Shown here in pieces: positions 1-4,718 of a stretch of DNA of 6,803 bases. Each line of letters opens with the position of its first letter. Within the stretch, counting starts at the first letter, position 1. Under the pieces are notes generated by a model. The model saw only the letters and a list, made by a program, of their open reading frames with translations, was not told the DNA's origin and did not search any database. The stretch is from NCBI GenBank assembly GCA_005885565.1, contig VAXK01000130.1, positions 1-6,803 of the forward strand, in the 5' to 3' direction. The translations under genes and the position numbers were made by a program. The stretch is from Actinomycetota bacterium. GTDB taxonomy: Bacteria > Actinomycetota > Thermoleophilia > Gaiellales > Gaiellaceae.

Positions 1-404
1 TCCACGGCGCGCGGTCGTCGCTCCTCGCCGACGAGGACGGCCAGGTGCTGGACGCGCACTCGATCTCGGCCGGGCTCGACTATCCGGGCGTCGGCCCCGA
101 GCACGCGTTCCTCCGCGACTCGGGCCGCGCCGAGTACGTGTCCGCGACGGACGAGGAGGCGCTGGCGGCGTTCCGCGAGCTGGCGCGGACGGAGGGGATC
201 ATCCCGGCGCTCGAGCCGGCCCACGCGCTGGCCCGCGCCCGCGGGCTCGACGAGGAGCTCGTCCTCGTCTGCCTCTCGGGCCGCGGGGACAAGGATCTCG
301 CGGAGGTGCTGGCCGCGCCGCGCGAGGGTGACCCCGGTGCCGAAGCGGTGGGCGGTCCCATCCCAAGCCCCCACCCACCCACGGGGACGTCCGAGGGTAG
401 CTGA
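1..404 (+). CDS. trpB: Tryptophan synthase beta chain, C-terminal part (5' end outside window)
   Basis: TrpB is the PLP-dependent subunit that condenses indole with L-serine to give L-tryptophan in the cytoplasm, in complex with TrpA. The reading frame is open from position 3 and no start is visible, so only about the last third of the protein is present. Hallmarks seen are HSISAGLDYPGVGPEHA (bases 57-107), EGIIPALEP and CLSGRGDKD. By my recollection the last two hold the PLP-site residues equivalent to Glu350 and Ser377 of the Salmonella enzyme; the Ser that usually follows PALE is Pro here. After the point where TrpB normally ends (about base 321) the frame runs on for 27 Pro/Gly/Ser-rich residues of less typical codon use before TGA at 402-404. 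The trpA start lies 24 bp downstream, the standard trpBA order. Family assignment is secure; the role of the tail is unknown. Confidence 0.97.
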   Translation, partial: HGARSSLLADEDGQVLDAHSISAGLDYPGVGPEHAFLRDSGRAEYVSATDEEALAAFRELARTEGIIPALEPAHALARARGLDEELVLVCLSGRGDKDLAEVLAAPREGDPGAEAVGGPIPSPHPPTGTSEGS

Positions 405-428
405 CGCACCGTCGCCGAATCGAGCCGG

Positions 429-1148
429 ATGCGTGACGAAAGCGAGGTGCGCTCGAAGAAGACGCTCGGCGTCTACCTCATGAGCGGCCCGGAGACGCCG
501 GAGCTCGCCGAGGCGGCCGTCGCCGCAGGCGCCGACCTCGTCGAGCTCGGATTCCCCTTCTCCGACCCGCTCGCCGACGGGCCCGTCATCCGCCGCGCCG
601 CCGAGCGCGCGCTCGCCCGCGGCATGCGCACGCAGGCCTGCCTCGAGTGCCTCGCCGCCACGCGCGAACGCCTCCCCGAGACGCCGCTCGTCCCGATGAC
701 GTACTCGTCGCTCCTCGAGGCCTACGGCTGGGAGCGCTTCGCCGCCGACGCGCGCGCGGCCGGGGCCACGAGCCTCATCGTCGCCGACCTCCCCGCGGGC
801 GAGCGGCCCGAGCTCCGCCGCGTCCAGCTCGTCGCGCCGACCTCGACCGACGAGCGGATCGCCCTCGCGGCCGCCCAGACGGACGGCTGGCTCTACCTCG
901 TCACGGTCGCTGGGACGACGGGTGCCCGACGTGACCTCTCCCCCGCGCTCGCCGGTCTCGTCGACCGCGCGCGCCGCGCTACCGACCTCCCGCTCTACGC
1001 CGGCTTCGGGATCTCGACGCCCGAGCAGGCGCACGCCGCCGCCGAGCTCGCGGACGGCGTCGTCGTCGGCTCGCGCGCCGTCGAGGTCGCGGAGGAGGGG
1101 CCGGCCGCGCTCGGCGCCCTCGTCAGCTCTCTTCGTGCAGCGCTCTAG
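429..1148 (+). CDS. trpA: Tryptophan synthase alpha chain, compact form
   Basis: TrpA cleaves indole-3-glycerol phosphate to indole and glyceraldehyde-3-phosphate and channels indole to TrpB. The 239-residue TIM-barrel protein keeps the signature VELGFPFSDPLADGP, with the catalytic pair at Glu39 and Asp50 (Glu49 and Asp60 in enteric TrpA). The loop-6 Thr is at 164 in GTTGAR, and phosphate-binding loops GFGIS (192-196) and GSR (214-216) are present. It is shorter than the usual 250-270 residues: the N-terminal helix is nearly absent, about 4 residues are missing before the catalytic strand, and about 10 are missing between DLP (120-122) and LVAPTS. ATG 429 is chosen because it follows the trpB stop closely; GTG 447 is an alternative, and neither has a good Shine-Dalgarno, suggesting coupling to trpB. 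Its last 26 bp overlap the convergent nucleotidyltransferase gene. Because catalytic residues are intact I expect an active enzyme. Confidence 0.96.
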   Translation: MRDESEVRSKKTLGVYLMSGPETPELAEAAVAAGADLVELGFPFSDPLADGPVIRRAAERALARGMRTQACLECLAATRERLPETPLVPMTYSSLLEAYGWERFAADARAAGATSLIVADLPAGERPELRRVQLVAPTSTDERIALAAAQTDGWLYLVTVAGTTGARRDLSPALAGLVDRARRATDLPLYAGFGISTPEQAHAAAELADGVVVGSRAVEVAEEGPAALGALVSSLRAAL

Positions 1149-1713
1149 CCACCTCGGCCTCGAGCACAGGCGAGATCACGCAGCCGAGGCTTGCCGCCAG
1201 AACGTCACGCGCGGGCCGGTAGAGCTCGACCGCTTCCGCGACCGACGACGGCACGCGCTCCACGCCGAGCGGTCGCAGCAGGTGGACGAAGAGCTTCTCC
1301 AGCTCGGCCGCAACGAGCTCGCGCTTTCCGGAGGCTTCCTTCGCTCGAAGCCAGAGCAGCCAGTCCCAGAGGTGCGCGTCGATCGCGTCGAGGTTCTCCG
1401 CGGAAGGAACCCACGGCGGCTCGTGGACGTGCGGTTCCGCGGGGAAGATCAGATCGACCTTCACCGGGCCCGGGAGGATCGCCATCCAGCACTGCTCGTC
1501 GCTCAGCCGATCCCACTGTTGAGCAAGAGGCTCGAGGGGAGCGAGGAGGTCGGGAAGCGCGGCCGCGGCCAAGCTGAACTCCAGCGTCTCGACCCGGAAG
1601 TCCCAATCCGAGTCGGATCGCGCCTGTCCCGTCGCTCGCGAGCCAACGAGCCGGATGCTGCGAATCTCCGGATGACGCGCGACGGCGCCGATGATCCGGT
1701 CGGGGAGCTCCAG
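1123..1713 (-). CDS. Polymerase-beta-fold nucleotidyltransferase domain protein
   Basis: This is a cytoplasmic protein of about 196 residues with the minimal nucleotidyltransferase signature. Numbered from the CTG at 1713, GSRATG starts at Gly24-Ser25, the first two metal-binding carboxylates are Asp36 and Asp38 in SDSDWDF, and the third is Asp87 in VKVDLIF. The C-terminal half is predicted helical, with a HLWDWLLWL segment, resembling small stand-alone transferases related to aminoglycoside or lincosamide adenylyltransferases. The substrate cannot be told from sequence. The start is the problem: the nearest in-frame ATG, GTG or TTG upstream of the motif is a GTG at 1912-1914, deep inside the neighbouring gene. 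CTG 1711-1713, 2 nt after the upstream stop and with no clear Shine-Dalgarno, is my best guess, implying translational coupling. The TGA at 1123-1125 lies inside the end of trpA. The domain call is firm; the start and expression are uncertain. Confidence 0.82.
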   Translation of the reverse strand: MELPDRIIGAVARHPEIRSIRLVGSRATGQARSDSDWDFRVETLEFSLAAAALPDLLAPLEPLAQQWDRLSDEQCWMAILPGPVKVDLIFPAEPHVHEPPWVPSAENLDAIDAHLWDWLLWLRAKEASGKRELVAAELEKLFVHLLRPLGVERVPSSVAEAVELYRPARDVLAASLGCVISPVLEAEVARALHEES

Positions 1714-1715
1714 CT

Positions 1716-3347
1716 CTAGCCGATCCGCGGCGACGCGTAGATCGCCTCCCGGAACCGCTCGCCGAGCGGATCCAGGGCGAGCGCGAAGACCGGGATCGGC
1801 TTGCCGCGGACGTACGACATCGCCACGTAGTCGCCGAGCATCGCCCCGAGGCCCGTGTCCGGCAAGGACGAGATCGCCATCGGCTCGGCGTCGAGACGCC
1901 GCGCGGCCGTCCACGCGCGGCCGCCGTTCCGCGACGACGCGAACACGGCGTCGATGCCGTGGCAGGTCTCCGAGGAGCACGACTCCGGCTGCGTGTACGC
2001 CACCACCGCGAGCCGGCCGGTGGCGTTCGGGTCGACGCCTAGCCCAGCGACGAACGCCTGCTGATCCGATCCCTGGTCGACGAGCGGCACGCGCTCGGCC
2101 GGCGTCCACGCGAGCCCGTCCCGCGAGTGCGAGACGACGATGTCGTCGTCGGAGCAGTCCTGGCGGAAGCGGCAGTCGCCCCAGACGACGTAGATCGTCC
2201 CGCCCGCGTCGGCCGCGGCGCCCGGCAGCGTCGGCGCACGGATGCCGCGCACGTCCTCGGCCAGCACCCGCGCCACCGTGATCGGAGGGCTGAACGTGCG
2301 CCCGCCGTCGGTCGACCGCACGGCCTGGATCTGGTTCGCCGCCGGGTCGGCGTAGTGCGAGCCGCCGGCGGCCAGGTCGAAGACGATGACGAGGGTTCCG
2401 TCCGGCTGCACCACGGGCTGCGCGCCGTTCTCGAAGCCGAGGTCGCTGTCGGGAACGCTCACCGTCGGCGTCGACCACGTGAGCCCGCCGTTCGTCGACA
2501 GCCGCGTCCGGATCGTGGACGAGCGCACGTCGAGGTACGAGAGGTAGCAGTGGCCGCGGAACGGGCTCAGCGACCCGTTGTCGCACGCGATCCACTCCTT
2601 GTCGTCGTCCTCGGACGGGTCTCCGGCGGCCACCACCGGCGCGCTCCACGTGACGCCGTCGCGGGACCGGCTGACCAGGGTGCGCACGCGGATCTCCGAC
2701 TCCGCGACGGTGCCGATCAGCCAGGTGCCGTGCTGCGCGTCGTAGGCGACGACGGGGTCGCTCGCCGAGGGCGAGTCTCCTGCCGGCCTCGACTCAGTCG
2801 TGAGGGAGGGGAGGAAGCCGGAGCGCCAGTGCGCGCCCGCGTCCTTCGAGGTCGCGAAGCCGATGCCCGAGGCCCCGCCGTCGACCATCCGGCCGGCCTG
2901 GAAGGCGGTCACGAGCGTCGAGCCGACGGCGAAGCTCGACGGCTCCACCTCGGTCTGGTGCTGCCCGTCCTCGCCGGTGAACGGGTCACGCGAGAGCCGC
3001 CGGCTCACCGTCTCGCAGCTCGCGCCGACCGCGTCCTCGAGGTCGGCGACGGCGAGGTCGCGGCCCGCGCCGCAGCGGACCGTGTCGCGCGCGCCGTCGT
3101 AGGCGGCGGCGAGCCGGTCGTCGCCCGGGCCGCCGACGAGGAGGTCGCGGCCGGGGCCGCCGTCCAGCAGGTCGGCGGCGCCGCGGCCCTCGAGCGTGTC
3201 CGCGCCGGCGCGGCCGAAGATGACGTCCGGGGCGGCCGTCCCGACGAGACGGTCAGGCCCGAGCGTGCCGCGGATCGTCGCTGCGCCCGCGGCGCCCACG
3301 GCCACGAGCGCAGCCGAGGCGGCGAGGACGAGGACGCGTCGGGGCAC
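1716..3347 (-). CDS. Secreted protein: RTX-type nonapeptide repeats plus six Asp-box (BNR/sialidase-like) propeller
   Basis: The 543-residue protein begins with a short basic n-region (PRR), a hydrophobic stretch and an Ala-rich cleavage site near residues 20-24, a clear Sec-type signal peptide. Residues 27-80 form six uninterrupted 9-residue Gly/Asp repeats of the calcium-binding RTX type, capped by a segment to about 115 with Cys92 and Cys111. The rest holds six Asp-boxes: SKDAGAHW 167, SRDGVTW 228, STNGGLTW 284, STDGGRTF 345, SRDGLAW 408 and SRNGGRAW 472. Their 56-64 residue spacing fits a six-bladed beta-propeller. All eight cysteines fall in four near-neighbour pairs (92/111, 255/267, 392/398, 457/462), consistent with disulfides outside the cell. 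I do not see the FRIP arginine motif of true sialidases, so enzyme activity is unsupported; glycan or surface binding is possible. The start is GTG 3345-3347, chosen because it gives the complete signal peptide. The nucleotidyltransferase follows directly. Confidence 0.93.
   Translation of the reverse strand: MPRRVLVLAASAALVAVGAAGAATIRGTLGPDRLVGTAAPDVIFGRAGADTLEGRGAADLLDGGPGRDLLVGGPGDDRLAAAYDGARDTVRCGAGRDLAVADLEDAVGASCETVSRRLSRDPFTGEDGQHQTEVEPSSFAVGSTLVTAFQAGRMVDGGASGIGFATSKDAGAHWRSGFLPSLTTESRPAGDSPSASDPVVAYDAQHGTWLIGTVAESEIRVRTLVSRSRDGVTWSAPVVAAGDPSEDDDKEWIACDNGSLSPFRGHCYLSYLDVRSSTIRTRLSTNGGLTWSTPTVSVPDSDLGFENGAQPVVQPDGTLVIVFDLAAGGSHYADPAANQIQAVRSTDGGRTFSPPITVARVLAEDVRGIRAPTLPGAAADAGGTIYVVWGDCRFRQDCSDDDIVVSHSRDGLAWTPAERVPLVDQGSDQQAFVAGLGVDPNATGRLAVVAYTQPESCSSETCHGIDAVFASSRNGGRAWTAARRLDAEPMAISSLPDTGLGAMLGDYVAMSYVRGKPIPVFALALDPLGERFREAIYASPRIG
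1911..2849 (-). repeat. Six regularly spaced Asp-box motifs (propeller blades)
   Basis: The span covers the first to the last Asp-box of the secreted protein, residues 167-479. Consecutive starts are separated by 61, 56, 61, 63 and 64 residues. Each follows the S-x-[DN]-x-[Gx]-x-[WF] pattern that marks the turn between strands 3 and 4 of a beta-propeller blade. The number of blades is inferred from the motif count, not from a structure. Confidence 0.8.
3108..3269 (-). repeat. Six tandem 27-bp coding units (RTX-like nonapeptides)
   Basis: Six back-to-back 9-codon units encode residues 27-80 of the secreted protein: GTLGPDRLV, GTAAPDVIF, GRAGADTLE, GRGAADLLD, GGPGRDLLV and GGPGDDRLA. Gly at unit position 1, Asp at 6 and a hydrophobic residue at 8 recur, matching the calcium-binding parallel beta-roll pattern (GGxGxDxUx). 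The first two units are the most degenerate and the last two the closest to consensus. At least four or five contiguous units are normally enough to form a roll, so this looks like a short but complete one. Confidence 0.85.
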
Positions 3348-3354
3348 TGGCGTG

Positions 3355-3383
3355 ACCGTACTCCCATCGGCCCGCGCGGTCGA
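3355..3383 (-). promoter_or_regulatory. Putative leaderless promoter for the secreted propeller gene
   Basis: On the minus strand a -35-like TCGACC (3378-3383; 4 of 6 matches to TTGACA) is followed after exactly 17 nt by TACGGT (3355-3360), fitting the actinobacterial -10 pattern TANNNT. The GTG start follows 7 nt later, so transcription would begin at or next to the start codon. A GGGAG lies 13 nt before GTG, too far for a good Shine-Dalgarno, which agrees with a leaderless message. This is a pattern match only. Confidence 0.42.
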
Positions 3384-3386
3384 GTG

Positions 3387-3410
3387 GTTTCGGCGCCGCC
3401 GAACGGGAAA
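3387..3410 (+). promoter_or_regulatory. Possible stress-sigma-factor (SigB/SigF-like) promoter for the Rho_N gene
   Basis: GTTT (3387-3390), 14 nt, then GGGAAA (3405-3410) resembles the GTTT-N14-17-GGGTAT pattern of actinobacterial SigB/SigF-type promoters, although the -10 half matches only in GGG and one A. Transcription would start near 3416-3418, giving a leader of about 25 nt that contains the strong ribosome binding site. The spacer is mostly occupied by the inverted repeat at 3389-3403. The match is weak. Confidence 0.22.
3389..3403. promoter_or_regulatory. Perfect 7-1-7 inverted repeat in the divergent intergenic region
   Basis: TTCGGCG-C-CGCCGAA is a perfect dyad around a single central C, between the divergent starts at 3347 and 3442. 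The one-base centre is too tight for a stable RNA hairpin with all pairs formed, so a DNA-binding dimer site is the more natural reading. Such a short GC palindrome can also arise by chance in this genome. Confidence 0.35.
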
Positions 3411-3428
3411 ACCGCCGCCAAAGGAACC

Positions 3429-3436
3429 GAGGAGGA
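3429..3436 (+). promoter_or_regulatory. Strong Shine-Dalgarno site for the Rho_N/DUF7218-like gene
   Basis: GAGGAGGA ends 5 nt before the ATG at 3442. It is the only strong ribosome binding site seen in the window. It decides the start of the small gene over GTG and ATG codons further upstream in the same open frame, which continues back to 3196 only as the antisense shadow of the secreted-protein gene. Confidence 0.85.
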
Positions 3437-3441
3437 CGACG

Positions 3442-3699
3442 ATGGCGAAGGATCACGGCCCGAGCGTCAAGGACGACGAGCAGTATGAGGCCCTGCGCCG
3501 CCAGGGCGAGAGCAAGGAGAAGGCGGCGCGGATCGCGAACGTGGGCAGCCGCAGCTCGACCGGCCGCAAGGGCGGCAGGGCCGGCCGCTACGAGGATCGC
3601 TCGAAGGAGGACCTGCTGAAGAAGGCGCGTCAGGTGGGGATCGAGGGCCGCTCGAAGATGAGCAAGGGCGAGCTCATCGACGCGCTGCGGAACCACTAG
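3442..3699 (+). CDS. Small basic Rho termination factor N-terminal (Rho_N)/DUF7218-like protein
   Basis: The 85-residue, highly charged cytoplasmic protein starts at ATG 3442 behind a strong Shine-Dalgarno. Residues 1-35 (MAKDHGPSVKDDEQYEALRR onward, with GESKEKAARIAN) match the N-terminal module I recall from actinobacterial DUF7218 proteins. A Gly/Arg/Ser/Lys-rich linker spans about 36-50. Residues about 53-83, with SKEDLLKKARQVGIEGRSKM and KGELIDALR, form a SAP/Rho_N-like helical unit associated with nucleic-acid binding. No enzyme motif is present. Binding of DNA or RNA is inferred from the Rho_N-like fold and basic composition; the biological role of this family is not known to me. The next gene begins 4 nt after the stop, so the two are very likely one transcript. 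The intergenic region upstream carries a possible stress-type promoter. Confidence 0.9.
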   Translation: MAKDHGPSVKDDEQYEALRRQGESKEKAARIANVGSRSSTGRKGGRAGRYEDRSKEDLLKKARQVGIEGRSKMSKGELIDALRNH

Positions 3700-3703
3700 C
3701 GTC

Positions 3704-4678
3704 GTGCGCTATCTCTACGGGGCGGCGCACGAGCAGTTCCCGCCGGATGACCTTCTGCGGCAGGCGGTCGAGGCGGAGGACGCGGGCTTCGACGGCGTGG
3801 CGTGCAGCGACCACTTCCAACCCTGGTGGGAGCCGGGCGAGTCCGGGATGGCATGGGTGTGGCTCGGCGCGGTGGGCCAGGCGACGAAGCGGGGGTCGAT
3901 CGGCACCGCCGTCACCCCGGCGCTCAGTCGCTACCACCCCGCGCTCGTCGCGCAGGCCTGGGCGACGCTCGAGGTCATGTTCCCGGGCCGCACCTTCCTC
4001 GGGATCGGCTCCGGCGAGTCGCTGAACGAGAGCCCGCTCGGCCTCGACTGGCCGCCGCCGGGGGTGCAGCTCGCGGCGATGACGGAGGCGCTCGAGCTGA
4101 TCCGCCGCCTCTTCGACGGCGAGCGCGTCACCCACGACGGCCGGTTCAGGACGAAGGAGGCCTACCTGCACACGCGCCCGGAACGACCGCCGCCGATCTA
4201 CGTCTCAGCCTTCCACGAGGGCGCGGCCCAGGTCGCGGCGCGTCTCGGCGACGGGCTCTGGACGTTGGCCGACCCAGAGTCGGCGCCCGACCTGATCGAC
4301 ACGTACAACGGCGCCTGCGAGCACGCGGGGAAGGAGCCCGGCGAGATCGTCCTCCAGGCGCAGTTCTCGTGGGCCGAGGACGACGACGCGGCGCTCGAGG
4401 GCGCGCGAGTCTGGAAGGGCGCGCAGCCGGACGAGTTCTACACCGACGACTGGCACGACCCGCGCGCGATGCAGGAGCACGCGGCGACGACGGTGAGCGA
4501 CGAGGAGCTCGAGGAGGCGCTCATCCTGTCGTCCGACCCCGACGAGCACGTCGAGCGGATCAAGGAGATCGAGCGCCTCGGCGCGACCGTCGTCTCCCTG
4601 ATGAACGTCTCCGGCGCCGACCCGCACGGGGCGATCGCGACCTACCGCGACCACGTCCTCCCGCGCCTGCGCGGCTAG
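3704..4678 (+). CDS. F420-dependent LLM-class oxidoreductase, glucose-6-phosphate dehydrogenase-like (FGD-like) family
   Basis: The 324-residue protein has the luciferase-like TIM-barrel pattern of enzymes using deazaflavin F420. The FGD hallmark SDHFQPWW gives Asp36, His37 and Trp41, and GIGSGESLNE gives Glu105. By my recollection these align with Asp39, His40, Trp44 and the proton donor Glu109 of M. tuberculosis FGD1 (336 residues), so hydride transfer to F420 looks feasible. The residues that hold the sugar phosphate there (Lys198, Lys259, Arg283) seem absent: the matching segments read LWTLADPES, DEFYTDDW and LEEALILSSDPDE. The substrate is therefore probably not glucose-6-phosphate; a neutral sugar or an alcohol is possible. 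GTG 3704 lies 4 nt after the preceding stop with no good Shine-Dalgarno, implying translational coupling to the Rho_N-type gene. The stop is TAG 4676-4678. The family is secure; the substrate is unknown. Confidence 0.92.
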   Translation: MRYLYGAAHEQFPPDDLLRQAVEAEDAGFDGVACSDHFQPWWEPGESGMAWVWLGAVGQATKRGSIGTAVTPALSRYHPALVAQAWATLEVMFPGRTFLGIGSGESLNESPLGLDWPPPGVQLAAMTEALELIRRLFDGERVTHDGRFRTKEAYLHTRPERPPPIYVSAFHEGAAQVAARLGDGLWTLADPESAPDLIDTYNGACEHAGKEPGEIVLQAQFSWAEDDDAALEGARVWKGAQPDEFYTDDWHDPRAMQEHAATTVSDEELEEALILSSDPDEHVERIKEIERLGATVVSLMNVSGADPHGAIATYRDHVLPRLRG

Positions 4679-4718
4679 CGCAACCAAAAGCGGTTCGGGG
4701 CCGTTCCACAGACACGAG

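Noticed and set aside
347..379. GGTGGG...CCCACC inverted repeat near the trpB end as a terminator or attenuator
   Set aside because: It has only 6 bp of stem and a 21-nt loop, lies within the coding frame and has no T-tract; trpA follows in the same operon.
1714..2649. Long in-frame extension of the nucleotidyltransferase towards GTG 2649
   Set aside because: Upstream of about 1713 the translation is Arg/Ala-rich nonsense overlapping the secreted protein in another frame; real domain sequence starts only near 1713.
1716..3347. Calling the secreted protein a true exo-sialidase
   Set aside because: Asp-boxes are shared by many non-sialidase propellers, and I could not find a FRIP motif or the expected catalytic set by eye.
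2127..3488. 453-codon plus-strand open frame opposite the secreted-protein gene
   Set aside because: It is Arg/Ala/Val/Gly low-complexity with no recognisable domain, and is explained by strong GC bias at third positions of the minus-strand gene.
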